Notes under the pieces: generated by a model | Told to the model about the DNA's origin: nothing | The model's input: only the letters and a program-made list of their open reading frames with translations | Databases searched by the model: none | Part shown: piece after piece, positions 20,791 through 32,273 of the stretch | Position numbering within the stretch: the stretch's first letter is position 1 | Layout: each line of letters starts with the position of its first letter | Assembly: GCA_015143295.1 (NCBI GenBank) | Contig: CM026556.1 | Coordinates: forward strand, 20,522,547-20,586,546 | Reading direction: 5' to 3' | From: Tetracentron sinense | Lineage: Eukaryota; Streptophyta; Magnoliopsida; Trochodendrales; Trochodendraceae | DNA: 64,000 bases | Made by a program: the position numbers and the translations under genes

Positions 20791-21936
20791 CTCTATATGT
20801 CTGGACTGTTTTGACCATATCTTTTGACTCTCTCGTCGGATTTCGACGATTCAACTTGCGTTGGGTTCGTCTTTCGAAAACGCACATTTCTGACGTTTCG
20901 GAATTTCCGATTTCTCCCTTATTTATTAATTAGACTATAAAAACGGCCAATTAGCTACGAAGGTGGTATTCATTAAAGATGAAAAAGTCTGGGGTGCTAC
21001 AGGTACAATGCCCTTCCCATTTCGTTCATCATAAAACATACACACGGCATCCATCGCCCTTACACATCCACACAACCATCCATCTCATATTGTGTTCATG
21101 AGTTAGGAAAAACAAGAATAAGAAAAAGGGAAGAGGAAAAAAAATGACTAGGAGGGTAGCGTAGGGTACCAACCTTAAAAGAAGAAAACCCTCCAAAACG
21201 TGCATGTATTTGCTGTCGAGCTTGGAGAACGTGCTCCTCACTTGCTTTGCCTTGGATTTGAAGAATCCAAGCCTTTGGAATGATCTAGGGTTCTTAAACC
21301 TTTGATTTCTTCTCAAGTTGAAACCCTAGGTTAAAAACCCTTTCTCCTCTCCTCACTCTCTCTCAAAATGCAAGCTTGAGGGTTTATGAAACCCTCAACC
21401 CATGAACTTGGGCTTATATAAAAAAGGGGATGGTTAAAGACCATCATACCCTTAATGATCTGCTTAAAAAGACCAAACCAGGTAAGTTCGTGAAGGAGTG
21501 GTCGACCGGTCATGAGGAGCGGTCGATGGGTCCAAAAGACCCTCTCTAGAAAATTTTCCCATACAAAATTAGTGCGATAGTATTCGACCGGTGGGTAGAG
21601 TGGTCAACCGGAAGGCAAGCGGACGATCGGTCATTCTTAGCGGTCGATCGGTAGGCTACCGGTCGATCAATCCTCGGAGCGATCGACCAGTTGGTCTGTG
21701 TTTTGCCCATTTTGCTGATTTCACTCATTTTTCCTACTTCAGTGTTTTGGCAATAACTTTTGTCTCGTTTGTCAGATTTTGATGATTCAACTTGCGTTGG
21801 ACTCGTCTTTCAAAAATGAACATTTCTAACATTTTAGAATTTTCAATATCTTCTTCATTTATTAGTTGGACTAAGTTGAAGGCCAATTGGCTATGAGAGT
21901 GCTATTCATTAGGTACAAAAAGTTCGGGATTCTACA

Positions 21937-22171
21937 TGCTCAAAACGTATTCACTAAGCATAGAATAATGCACACATGATTTACATAACAATGTCATAGC
22001 ATAAAATCCGTATTCCTAGCGTAGGACTCCAAGTTTGGTTGAACCTTAACCGGTTTTAACTAAGACTAACTTGTTAGTCTATACTTGGAATACGACTCTT
22101 TCATAACACCTATTGCCTTGTTCAATCATGGTATCGAGTATTAAGTGACCCTAGGGACTCTAATGCCTAGA
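21937..22171 (-). other. Element A leader (5' untranslated)
   Basis: Nearly identical to element C leader at 31598-31831. It starts abruptly at TGCTCAAAACG next to the end of the B LTR, marking the right edge of the B insertion. Confidence 0.85.
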
Positions 22172-22183
22172 GCTCTGATACCA
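22172..22183 (-). other. Element A primer-binding site (initiator tRNA-Met)
   Basis: TGGTATCAGAGC on the minus strand, four bases from the LTR that starts at 22188. Confidence 0.9.
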
Positions 22184-22571
22184 CTTCTGTCGTGCCCCAA
22201 AATACCCCCTAGGAGTTAAGGGATACTTTAGAGGTGACTATTCTTACCTGTTAAACCACCCTGTAATGAACGAGGTAAACATACCATAATATAACGTGAA
22301 TCAGAGTGTGGAAGCTATATCATGAATGTGGAAGCGTAAACCAAAAATTTTCTTTTCTATATATGGTGGTTTGTATTCCAAGTGAATATATACAAAACAT
22401 ATCGAGTCAAAGGTGGACATGCCCACCTATCAAAATATCAAAATACAAAAAGAACTATTGAGCCCACTATGCTCAACAGTAATCTAAATATGGCCACACG
22501 TTGCAATCTCTATCCTCCTACTATTGCATCAGGATAGGAGGCTCTCTCTCCTCAACAAACTCTTCCCCAAC

Positions 22572-22613
22572 CTAAGGCTCAGGGTTGAGGGCTTCCTCGG
22601 TACCTGCCGACAT
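22572..22613 (-). pseudogene. LTR short ORF (MSAG family), early stop
   Basis: It starts MSAGTEEALNPEP like the intact copy at 32133-32273 but has TAG where Trp (TGG) is expected, at 22572-22574. The remainder (VGEEFVEEREPP) is still recognisable. Confidence 0.5.
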
Positions 22614-22623
22614 AAAAGTACGG

Positions 22624-22642
22624 TTGAGTATGGAATACTCAA
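22624..22642 (-). promoter_or_regulatory. Hairpin with compensatory base change
   Basis: TTGAGTATGGAATACTCAA. The outer pair is T-A instead of the C-G pair found elsewhere and all eight pairs remain complementary. Confidence 0.45.
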
Positions 22643-23090
22643 CGAGTACAAGCTACTGGCTAACCATAGCAATAACAATCACACAAGGCAACAAGATATA
22701 GTTCATTTCATCAATTTTAAAACAAATAATAGCAGCATCTGACAATAGCATTGGAAGTAAAGCAATATGATAATCTTGACATGCTCAAATGAATTTGAAA
22801 CTCCGGTAAAACTCATACTTTAAAAATCATGTGTTACTCTAGAAAATAGCTTTTCATGTTTCTTTCAAAACTTGCTTGTCATGTTTGAAAACTTATTTCT
22901 TGTCTTGGTCTTCTTCGTAAGAATCACGCATGCTTGTCTTGTCTTGCTTGTTCTTGTCATGTTCTTGACATGTTCTTGACTTGACTTGCTTGTATACTTG
23001 TTAGCTAGAGGTTAGTGCCCTTGAAGCGACTTGTGAGCTGGGAATGTAAATTCCCTTCAGCAAAATAGATATATATAGAAAAGGGTAAAT

Positions 23091-25353
23091 TGTAGAGCCT
23101 TGGAACTTTTTGTAAATGTCTTGGAACGTATGCCAAGGCTTTATGGGTTGATTACTTCCCATATCTATGAAATGAGATTCCTAAGTCGGATATGTTAAAA
23201 ATCCGGTTTGCTTAATTCCATTTTTAGATCTGTCAACTTTGAGGAAAATTTGGTCCATAAATAAAATAGAAATTAGAAATTCTAAATTTCCAAAAATGTT
23301 CATCTTCGAAAGATGAATCCAATGCAAGTTGAATCGTAAAAATCCGACAAACGAGTCAAAAGTTATGGCCTAAATATCGAAGTAGGAAAAATGAGGAAAA
23401 TCAGCAAAATGGACAAAACATAGACCAACCGGTCGATCGCTCCCAGGACCGATCGACCGGTAGCCTACCGCTCGACCGCTAAGATTACCGATCAACCGCT
23501 CTAACCACCAGTCGACCACTATTGCACTAATTTTGTATGGGGTTATTTTCCAGAGAGGGTCTTTTGGACCGATCGACCGCTCATCATGACTGATCGACCG
23601 CTCCTTTACGAATTTGATTGGTTTCATCTTTTTAAGCAGATCATTAAGGGTATGATGGTGTTTGACCATACCTTTTTCTATATAAACCTAAGTTCGTGGG
23701 TTGAGGATTTCATAAACCCTCAAACGTGCATTTGAGAGAGAGTGAGAAGCAGAGAAGGTTTTCTAACCTAGGGTTTTAAACTTGAGAAGAAATTAAGGGT
23801 GTGGCTACCCAAGATCATTCCAAAGGCTTGGATTCTTCAAATCCAAGACAAAGCAAGTGAGGAACACGTCTTCCAAGCTCAGCAACAACCTCACACACGC
23901 ACCAAGGGGATTTCTTCCCTTCTTCAAGGTCGGTACCATATGCTACCCTCCTAGTTCACATTCTTCTTTCTTTTCTTCCTTTTTATGATCTTTCTCTACT
24001 ATCTAAACACATGAATGCTATGGGATGAATGAATGGAGGATGATGGGTGATGGATGCCGTGTGCATGTATTGTGATGAATGAAATGGGGAAGGGTATTGT
24101 ACCAGTAATGAATACACTTGTATGTTGTGAACATAAACCCACCTAGAAAAGCATGGTGTAAGCTTTAATGAATAATGTACACACCACATGTTCGATAAAA
24201 TGTCAAGGTGAAGAAAATGAGTTGTAAATCAAGAAATGCATGTTTAAAAGTGTAAGAAATTGCTAGGGTTTATGATAGTGTGATTAATTGCTTTCTTTAA
24301 ATGACATGAATATTTACTTGTTTAATATTTTGATATTCTATATATTGTTGAAATCCTAAATGTCATATTTAATTCCAAATAAAAGCATGTACATGATTCC
24401 ACGAGCACGGCAAGCATAACATGGTTTACCGGCGTTTTCAAGAATAAGGTTTAGAGGTGGGACATATCTTACGATATGTTTTGCCTCGTTTTTGACAAGA
24501 GGACAAGAACAAGCATTGCATCAGAGAGAGTTTACACTTCCCTCCCTTCCATGAGGGGTCTCCCCTTACTCACAAGTGCATATCATCGAAAGAAGGGTCT
24601 CCCTTCCCTCCCATTGCATCTCTTAAGCGCATCTCACAAGTTACATGAGCATGTTAAATTCCAAGTAAGCACGCATGACATAACACGCTCGACAAGATCA
24701 AGCAAGACAGACATTACAAGTTTTTCACGCACGAAAGGGTATTTAAGTCAAGTAAAGTGCACGATGATTTCAAGAGTTTTATCGGCTTTTATGTGATGCA
24801 AGCATGAATATAAACTGTTTACTTTCCTATCATTATATGAATTGCTTCTTGCTTTAAATATCGTTTTTGTTATGATGTGGCTGTTGGTTAGCATTTGGTA
24901 CACGCTGAGTATTCCATGCTCAACCGTACGTTTATGTTGGTAGGTACTGAGGGGGCTGCTGTTCCTTTCGACATCTGTGCTCCTGGCCCATGGGTAGAAG
25001 AGGAGTATGTTGAGGAACCTACGGAGGAACCTCATGTAGTCGAGTACTACTAGGTGGTAGATTCTGAGTGATCCGTGGGTGAGCTTGAGAGAGTATGTCC
25101 ATGTATTATGGCGGGTCTGTCCGCACTTTCTTTTGTTTTCCCTTTTTGTATAAACTTGGATCACATGTATATATATAACTAGAGGTTTGGTTAGTCTTCC
25201 GCTGTGCCATGTAGTTATGTTCCCGCTTTTATTGTCCTCTATTGTATATGCTCCAGGTATTTTTCTAGGTTGGTTTCTCAAGCAAGTTATGTAAGTCATG
25301 ATGAGTCGTCCAAGATTCACTCTAACTCCTAGGGTGGGTTTTGAGTCGTGACA
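23091..25353 (+). mobile_element. Solo LTR of a chromovirus, nested in the A/C LTR
   Basis: It begins TGTAGAGCCTTGG and ends GGTTTTGAGTCGTGACA. The intact sister LTR at 32735 reads AGGGTACACC across this point, so the insertion is clear. Flanks are TAAAT and TACAC, compatible with a duplication of TACAC that has decayed at two bases. A TATA box (CTATATAAAC) lies near 23678. The U3 holds a CGATCGACCGG-type cluster at about 23425-23615. Confidence 0.85.
24934..25053 (+). CDS. LTR-encoded short acidic protein (MSAG family), 39 aa
   Basis: ATG at 24934 and TAG at 25051-25053. It begins MLVGTEGAAVPFD (start of the core changed from MSAG), then ICAPGPWVEEEYVEEP and EEPHVVEYY. Same length as the copy at 11641 despite many base changes. 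Confidence 0.5.
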   Translation: MLVGTEGAAVPFDICAPGPWVEEEYVEEPTEEPHVVEYY

Positions 25354-26790
25354 TACACCAACCTCCTTGTCTTGTTTTCTTGTGAGTCAGGTATGACATA
25401 TCTTACGATATACCCTACCCTTGACCGGCCCCGATGTCTGGCTTTATTAATCATGCTTGATTTCTTATGAGCCAGGTATGACATATCTTGTGATATGCCC
25501 TACCCTTGACCAGCCCGATGTTTGACTTTATCATTCATATCGTGAATTATTTTCATGTTCTTGTTGTTTCGTATACTTTATACTTTAGGAAAATCTCGGT
25601 TAATACATGCATGTGTGTGTGAGGCAATGTGTAATAATCATGATAGCATGTGCAACAAAGGGAAGATGTATAACATTTTCATTCGTAGTAAAATCATGTG
25701 AGAATTTAGAAAACATATGGGGCATTTGATCAACTTATCATCTTTTGGGAAAATCACATAAAGCCTAAGCCTACTTTCATTTTCTTCATTAAATCCATTA
25801 GATTCTCGTTTAGGTATTTTATCAAACACGTGGCATGCAACACATTCATAGTCATTTCATTTTGATTTCTTAGTGCATACATTTCATCAAACCACATAAA
25901 GTGTATTCATTATGCTTGAAATGCCCATCCACCATTTTTCCAACACACATTTATCACCCATACGGCATCCAATCGCATAAGCAAACATACATTCACACCT
26001 TTTATTTGTCTTATTTATAGTTTGGAAAGATGGTATATTTCAAAGAAAATAAGAACACAAGATCAAGAATAATCATTTTCAATAGAGAAACCTAGGTTAT
26101 TGCTAAGGGAGTTAGTAGGGTGTACTAACCTTGAGGATTACTCCTTGATTTGGAAGAAAACCCTTGATTGAGCTCCCAACTCAATATAGATGATCCCTCT
26201 TTGAAGAAAATGCTCCAAACTTGAAATGGGGGAAAGATCCTTGCAATCCAAAGCCCACTTGAGCAAAAGCCTAACCCTTCCTCCTCTCTCAATCTTCAAA
26301 AATACAAGTTTGAGGGTTTTGGAAACCCTCAACCCCGAAATTGGGTATATATAGGAAAAAGGGGAGGTCAAAGTCCATTTTACCCTTAATGATTCGGCTT
26401 AAAAGACCGAATTGGGCAATTTCGGAATGACCGGTCGACCAGTCAAAAATGACCTCTCTGGAAAAATAACTCATACAAAAAGTACGATGTTCGGTCGACC
26501 GGTAATGGGCATCAGTCGACCGGTAGGAAATTTGGTCAATCGGTTCCCTGTGTTTTTACCCATTTTGCTGTTTTCTATAATTTTTTCCACTTCGGCATTT
26601 TGGCCATAACTTTTTACTCGTTCACCGGATTTTGACAATTCAACTTGCGTTGGATTCGTCTTTCGAAGGGGAACAGTTTTGGTAGTTTAGAATCATCCGA
26701 TTCTTCTTTTTTTTTAGTTGGACTATGTGAAAGGTCAAATTGGCTATGAGAACACTATTCACTAGGTACGAAAAGTTCTGGGGTGCTACA

Positions 26791-26803
26791 TTCTCCCCCG
26801 CTT
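26791..26803 (-). other. Element C polypurine tract
   Basis: AAGCGGGGGAGAA on the minus strand directly before the 3' LTR. Confidence 0.8.
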
Positions 26804-26879
26804 ACAAAAGATTTCGTCCTCCAAATTTAGACGATATATACATGTACAAAATCACAACAAAATACAAAGGAATTCAAGG

Positions 26880-28330
26880 TCCTAAACAAACAATTGAGGA
26901 TACTTTTCTCTCACTTCGGCCTCTCGTTAATATGTAGCTTCCTCTATTGAATGGTGTTACCATCTTACCTAGACCAAGGGGATGGTCTAGTTGCGCAAGA
27001 CTTGATCTCGCTTGTCTAAGAATTGCACTGGTTGCTCAATTAGTGTAAGATCCTCCCGAATTTCTACTGGATCAAGTTCAATGACATGGGATGGGTCCGG
27101 GATATATTTTTCAAAGCATAGAAACATGGAACACATTATGGACTGTTGTCATATGAGTGGACAAGGCAACATGGTAAGCCAACTCACCAACTCTAATGAT
27201 GATCTCGAACAGATCCACATATCTTGGACTGAGCTTTCCTCTCTTCCCGAACCTCATAACACCCTTGGTTGGTGAAATCTTGACTAAAACCAAGTCACCA
27301 ACTTGAAATTCAAGATCTCTCCTTCAGTTGTGGCTAGAGCCCTTCTGTCGATCCTGTGTAGCCTTCAACCTTTCCCTGATAATCTTGACCCTGTCTATGT
27401 TTTGTTCAATCAACTCGGGGCCTAACACCTTCCTTTCCCCAACTTCATCCCAATACAAAGGGGATCTACACCTCCTTCCGTACAAAGCGTCAAAAGGCAT
27501 CATCTGTATGCTTACCTGGTAGCTGTTATTATAAGCGAACTTTACGAAAGGCAAGTGGTCTTCCAAACTTCCCTTGAAGTCTAGCATACATGCCTGGAGC
27601 ATGTCGTCGATGATTTGGTTCACCCGTTCTGTTTGCCCATCCCTCTGTGGATGAAAGGCGGTGCTAAAGTCCAAATGGGAACCGATTGTACTCTGGAAGC
27701 TCTTCCAGAACTTGGAAGTGAATCAAGGATCTCTATCCGACACAATGCTCAATGGTACCCCGTGCAACCGAACGATTTTCTTGATGTACAGTGCCGCTAA
27801 CTGATTTGAATTGAAGGTAGTTCGGTATGGCAAGAAATGGGTGGACTTAGTTAGCCTGTCAACCACAACCCAAATAACATCGGAGTTTCTTACCATCCTC
27901 GGTAACCCCACAATAAAATCCATGGAGATGTGTTCCCATTTCCACTCTAGAATAGGGAGGGACTGTAAAAGTCCTGCCGATCTCCTGTGTTCGGCTTTGA
28001 CGTGCTGGCACACCAAGCACTGGGATACATACTCAGCTACTACTCTCTTCATGTTCCGCCACTGTAATAACTTCTTGAGATTTTGATACATCTTTGTTCC
28101 TCCAGAGTATAGGGTATATTAGGACCTGTGGGCTTCATCCAAAATTTCCCTTTTTTGCTCTTTATTGGCGGGGATACATGGTCTCCCCTTGAATGTGATA
28201 GTTCCATCTCCCTTCGAAGTGAAGTCATCATTCCCTTTCCTAACTGCCTTGTCACGGAAGGAAATCTACTCAGCAACCACAATTTGCAACTCCTCCCGGA
28301 TCTGATCAATAACGCATGGTTTCACCATGA
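26880..28330 (-). pseudogene. Element C integrase with chromodomain
   Basis: The zinc-binding and first core part is in 27723-28091 ([32 protein letters not shown]), carrying the first two catalytic Asp residues. The segment 27324-27674 carries TAFHPQRDGQTERVNQ with the catalytic Glu. The C-terminal domain is in 27111-27293 (VKISPTKGVMRFGKRGKLSPRY). The chromodomain (26880-27100) is present but carries stops, including at Trp codons. One stop (27720s) separates the second Asp from the Glu region. Confidence 0.86.
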
Positions 28331-28906
28331 CATTTTCCATCATTGGCCCATGAATAGGAGGACTGAAGCTAATATCGAGTTTGGAGGCATCCTCCAACAA
28401 CTTCCATTCTCGAACCATCATGTATGCAACAAGTCCATGTGACTTCCTACTCAATGCATCTGCCACCACATTTGCTTTACCCAGGTGGTATTGGATGGAG
28501 CACTCATAGTCTTTCAAAAACTCTACCCATCTTCTTTGCCTCAGATTCAGCTCTTTCTGGGAAAACAAATACTTAAGGCTTTTATGGTCTGTGAATACCT
28601 CGAACTGTTCCCCATAGAGATAATGTCACCATATTTTTAAGGCAAACACAACCGCGGCAAGCTTTAAGTCGTGTGCAGGGTAGTTCTTCTCATGATCTTT
28701 CAATTACCTTGAGGCATATGCAATGACCTTACCGTGTTGTATGAGCACACATCCCAATCCCACATGGGAGGCATCACTGTAAATAACAAAACCACTGCTC
28801 CCAGATGGTACTGTAAGTACAGGGGCCTTAGTAAGGCATTTCTTCAACTCCTAGAAGCTCGCTTCGCATCTGTCGGTCCAACTGAACTTGACATTTTTCC
28901 TCGTCA
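28266..28906 (-). pseudogene. Element C RNase H and linker
   Basis: The segment 28266-28568 reads [36 protein letters not shown] and a linker to integrase. The upstream part (28569-28906) reads [21 protein letters not shown] sequence with the DHKSLKY motif in broken frames. The ADALSR motif supplies the last catalytic Asp. Confidence 0.82.
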
Positions 28907-28907
28907 A

Positions 28908-29756
28908 TTAAGTGAGAGGTGCAGCCAAACTGGAGAATCCCTCCACAAATCTCCGGTAGTAGCCTGGAAACCCGAGGAAACTCTGAATCTCGGTGATGCT
29001 TCTGGGTCTTTCCCAATTCAATACCGCCTCTACCTTGGCTGGATCTCTTGAAATGCCTTCAGCTGATACTACATGACCCAAGAATGATACCTTCTCCAAC
29101 CAAAATTCGTCCTTACTTAGCTTGGCATATAACCTGTGTTCTTGAAGCGACTCTAGAGTAAGGCGAAAGTCTCGATCACGATTCTCCCATGTCGGGGAGT
29201 ACACCAAAACGTCATCCACAAACACCACGACACATATATCGAGATAAGGTCTAAACACCCGGTTCATCAAATCCATGAATGCTGCCGGTGCATTCGTCAA
29301 ACCAAAAGGCATAATGAGGAACTCGTAGTGCCCATACCGAGTCCTGAAAGCCTTCTTCTAAATATCTCCCTCCTTGATTTTCAACTGGTGATAACCTGTT
29401 CTAAGGTCAATCTTACAGAAATATCTAGTTCCCTTCAATTGATCAAACAAGTCAATTATCCTTGGCAACGGATAATGATTCTTGATAGTGATTTTATTCA
29501 ACTGTCTGTAGTTGATACATATTCTCATTGACCCGTCATTCTTCTTCACAAATAGAACCGGAGCTCCCCATGGCGACACACTTGGTCGTATAAAACAAAG
29601 TTGTTGTAACTCCTCGATTTGCTTTTTCAGTTCCTCAAGCTCTATTGTGGCCATTCTATACGGTGCCCTTGAAATTGGAGCAGTGCTCGGAGTAAGTTCT
29701 ATAGTGACCTCGATCTCTATCAGAAGGCAATCCGGGAAGTTCTTCCGGAAACACAT
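28908..29756 (-). pseudogene. Element C reverse transcriptase
   Basis: The segment 29358-29756 holds fingers and palm ([46 protein letters not shown]) and ends at TAG where Gln is expected. The segment 28908-29312 continues [20 protein letters not shown], the catalytic [12 protein letters not shown] and [31 protein letters not shown]. The upstream link to protease is broken by a one-base deletion near 29717. Confidence 0.87.
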
Positions 29757-30215
29757 CTAAGAACTCACTCACAACTGGAATGGCTGAGGAGTTTGGTGCC
29801 TCTGGGTTTGCTATGCTCAAAGCTGCGAGGCGGGCAATGTCCCTTTCTCTCAGTCCTCTAAAGTGAAATGGCTTAACCCCTTTTGGCTCGAAGCTCACCA
29901 TCTTTTCAAAGCAAGCAACATGGCCATGGTGAGTCGATAACCAATCCATTCCAAGGATGACATCGAAGTCCAATTGTTGAAAATCCAGAATGATCAGGTC
30001 GGTTAATAGTTCATTCTCCCCCACTTGAACCACATTATCCTTGTATATTCGGTCCGTATCCATTGACTTGCTAAGTAGAGTCGCAATAGTTAACTCTCGC
30101 TCCAACGGAGTAGACTCAGTTGAAAGGCCCTTTGCAAAACTGGGTGACACAAAAGAGTGAGTGGATCCTGTATCGATCAACACTCAGGCGAGACACTCGT
30201 TCACTAATAAGGTTC
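29717..30215 (-). pseudogene. Element C aspartic protease
   Basis: The active site is intact ([15 protein letters not shown]), as is [19 protein letters not shown]. The natural reading starts at LLVNECLA just after the gap at 30216-30348 and meets a TGA between LA and VLID; element F has TGA at the same codon. The 3' end runs out of frame with RT near 29717. Confidence 0.85.
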
Positions 30216-30348
30216 TTGTGTGATTAAATAACTAACATCAAATAGATTTCAAGCATACAAACATCATACGTGGGTAACCTATTGGATACTAACAAACATC
30301 ATATCATCGTAAGCATTTTCAATGTAGAACTTTAGCATTTTCTCATAC
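30216..30348 (-). other. Element C gag-protease gap, intron-like (acceptor AA)
   Basis: Donor-like CAAG|GTATGAG, a 133-nt AT-rich gap with stops, then GAACC and the LLVNECLA reading. The acceptor position is AA instead of AG, as in element A. Confidence 0.4.
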
Positions 30349-31527
30349 CTTGCACGACATCATCCGATGCCGAGTAGATGGTGAGGGCCTCGATGCCTGA
30401 GACGAGCTCTGCTGAGATGCCTGCCTAACAGGGGGCCTACTCCCTTGAGACTGAGCGGGTAGATGATGTCGGGGGCAATCTCTGATAATGTGGCCTTGGT
30501 CACCCCAATGAAAACAACTTCTGGTAGCCTTTCGACACTCCCCGGCCAAATGCCTCCTTCCACAAAGAGTGCAGATGTCATAAGAATAGGTGGAAGGTGC
30601 ATAACTAGTAGCATGAGTCATTGCGGGGCGAGGGCCCCAAATAGTAGCCGGGTGAAAAGTTGGTGGAGCAAAAGGGTGAAGAGACTGAGGTGCAGAGTAC
30701 ATCCTCTATGACTGAGCTGGCCCTGCGGACTGGTATGACATAGTCCTAGCTTTCTTCTCCTTTGAACTACTAGACTGGCCTTTCTTCATTCCCCATCTCT
30801 TGAAGAATTCCTCAAAATTCAACTCTGCCAAAAGTGCCTTGTCCACTACCTCGGTATATGTCTCATGTCGGAACATCGAAACTCGATCCTTGAGGTAGGC
30901 CTTCAACCCCCTCCCGAATTTCTGGGCTTTCATCGGCTCGGTAGCTATCATGTGAGGAGCAAATCTTGGTAGCTCCGAAAACTTAGCCTCATAGGCGGCT
31001 ATTGACATATTAGCTTGCTCCAAGGTAATGAATTTGACCTCTTTATTCTCCTTCATCCTGACAGGAAAGTACTTCTTGTAAAAAACGTCCAAAAATTCAC
31101 CCCATGTCCACTCTTGACCCTGTCGGGTCAGATCTCGGGTCCTAAGTGCGGACCTCCACCAATGATCGGCCTCGCCTTCAAGCATAAAGGCGGCCCAAGT
31201 GACCCTTTCTGCTTTAGTAGGCGTCAACACAGAGACAATCCTTTCAAGTTACCAGATCCATCCTTCGGCAACTAGCGGGTCAATACTCCCACAAAATGTT
31301 GGAGGCCACATCCTCCGAAAGGCCTCTATTCTGACTTGTGCTCGATTGGGAGGAGTAGTTACAAGTGTGCCAACCAAAGGAGGAGTAGGTTGCCTTGGGG
31401 CCAACATAGCCAAGGTCTCGGCTATTGAACCAAAAGCTTGGGCAAGGTGGGGTTTATCATCACCCGATGGAGCATCACTTCCATTGCTCCTTATGTTGTA
31501 TCCGTCAACCCGTACATTGCGTCTTAT
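30349..31527 (-). pseudogene. Element C gag
   Basis: The expected start codon at 31525-31527 is ATA, where G and B have ATG, followed by RRNVRVDGYN. Then QAFGSIAETLAMLAPRQ and EAFRRMWPPTFCGSIDPLVAEGWIW, a stop, the gag domain in 30706-31230 (EGEADHWWRSALR, FYKKYFPVRMKE, YEAKFSELPRFAPHM, ETYTEVVDKALLAE), and the zinc-binding part in 30343-30702. The first finger CTLCGRRHLAGEC is intact; the CCHC knuckle reads CFHWGDQGHIIRDC, second Cys changed to Trp. A deletion relative to element A lies near 30372. Confidence 0.86.
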
Positions 31528-31831
31528 GATTAGATCTTGAGAATGACAATACACATGTGTCTAACTTGGATACACATTTAGTAACGATTTCACCATTTGC
31601 TCAAAACGTATTCACTAAGCATAGAACAATGCACACATGATTTACATAACAATGTCATAACATACAATCCGTGTTCCTAGCGTAGGACTCTAAGTTTGGT
31701 TGAACTTAACTGGTTTTGACTAAGACTAACTTGTTAGTCTATACTTGGAATAAGACTCTTTCATAACACCTATTGCCTTGTTCAATCATGGTATCGAGTA
31801 TTAAGTGACCCTAAGGACTCTAATGCCTAGA
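31528..31831 (-). other. Element C leader
   Basis: Noncoding leader between PBS and gag, nearly identical to 21937-22171 over its shared part. No gene seen. Confidence 0.75.
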
Positions 31832-31843
31832 GCTCTGATACCA
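31832..31843 (-). other. Element C primer-binding site (initiator tRNA-Met)
   Basis: TGGTATCAGAGC on the minus strand, four bases from the LTR at 31848. Confidence 0.92.
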
Positions 31844-32132
31844 CTTCTGTCGCGCCCCAAAATATCCCCTAGGAGTTAAGGGATACTTTAGAGGTGACTA
31901 TTCTTACCTATTAAACCACCCTATAATGAACAAGGTAAACATACTATAATATAACATGAATCAGAGTGCGGAAGCTATATCATGAATGTGGAAGCGTAAA
32001 CCAAAATTTTACTTTTCTATATAAGGTGGTTTGTATTCCAAGTGAATATATACAAAACATATCAAGTCAAAGGTAGACATGCTCACCTATCAAAATATCA
32101 AAATACGAAAAGAACTATTGAGCCCACTATGC

Positions 32133-32273
32133 TCAACTGTAATCTAAATATGGCCACACGTCGTGATCTCTATCCTCCTGCGACTGCATCAGGATAGGAG
32201 GCTCTCTCTCCTCAACATACTCTTCCTCAACCCAAGGCTCAGGGTTGAGGGCTTCCTCGGTACCTGCCGACAT
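32133..32273 (-). CDS. LTR-encoded short acidic protein (MSAG family), 46 aa
   Basis: ATG at 32273 and TGA at 32133. It begins MSAGTEEALNPEPW, then VEEEYVEEREPP, SQEDRDHDVWPYLDYS. Intact, and the same length as the copy at 18752-18892. The paralogous copy at 22572 is broken by a TGG-to-TAG change. Confidence 0.5.
   Translation of the reverse strand: MSAGTEEALNPEPWVEEEYVEEREPPILMQSQEDRDHDVWPYLDYS

Larger units (their letters stand above)
18472..21001 (-). repeat. LTR nested in element B LTR (no internal region)
   Basis: Plus strand begins TGTCACGCCCC and ends GGGGTGCTACA, so it is an LTR in minus orientation. It is related to the A/C LTR but has a different U3 cassette and a 69-bp tandem array. 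It lies where other B-type LTRs read CATTATT-GATACAATGCCC without interruption. Flanks TATTC and GGTAC do not match, so no target duplication is visible; the duplication may have been lost by deletion or conversion. Confidence 0.82.
12201..21936 (-). mobile_element. Chromovirus B, 3' LTR deleted, nested in element A
   Basis: Minus-strand element with 5' LTR 17171-21936 (broken by the LTR 18472-21001), PBS 17155-17166, gag, protease, RT, RNase H and integrase. The left end is cut inside the chromodomain coding sequence at 12201; the PPT and 3' LTR are missing. To its right, element A's leader resumes at 21937. I infer that B inserted into A and a later deletion removed B's 3' end together with about 176 bp of A. 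Confidence 0.82.
17171..21936 (-). repeat. Element B 5' LTR, interrupted
   Basis: LTR sequence is at 17171-18471 and 21002-21936 (about 2.24 kb in all), split by another LTR. The end next to the PBS reads TATCGCGACC on the plus strand, so the terminal TG is mutated to TA. The other end is GGATTCTACA at 21936, beyond which element A leader begins. Confidence 0.85.
4461..26790 (-). mobile_element. Chromovirus A (Tekay/Del-like), broken by nested insertions
   Basis: Minus-strand Ty3/gypsy element. Read right to left: 5' LTR 26790-22188 (broken by a solo LTR at 23091-25353), PBS 22172-22183, leader 21937-22171, then a gap filled by element B, gag 12200-12060, solo LTR 9223-12059, the rest of gag from 9222, protease, RT, RNase H, integrase with chromodomain, PPT, and the end of the 3' LTR (4461-4711). 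The leader at 21937 and the gag end at 12200 correspond to points about 176 bases apart in sister element C, which shows B sits between two halves of one element. A's 5' LTR is also the 3' LTR of element C. Confidence 0.8.
22188..26790 (-). repeat. LTR shared by tandem elements A and C, interrupted
   Basis: It starts TGTCGTGCCCC at 22188 next to A's PBS and ends GGGGTGCTACA at 26790 next to C's polypurine tract. It therefore serves as 5' LTR for A and 3' LTR for C. A solo LTR at 23091-25353 splits it. The rest aligns well with the LTR at 31848-34145. Confidence 0.88.
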
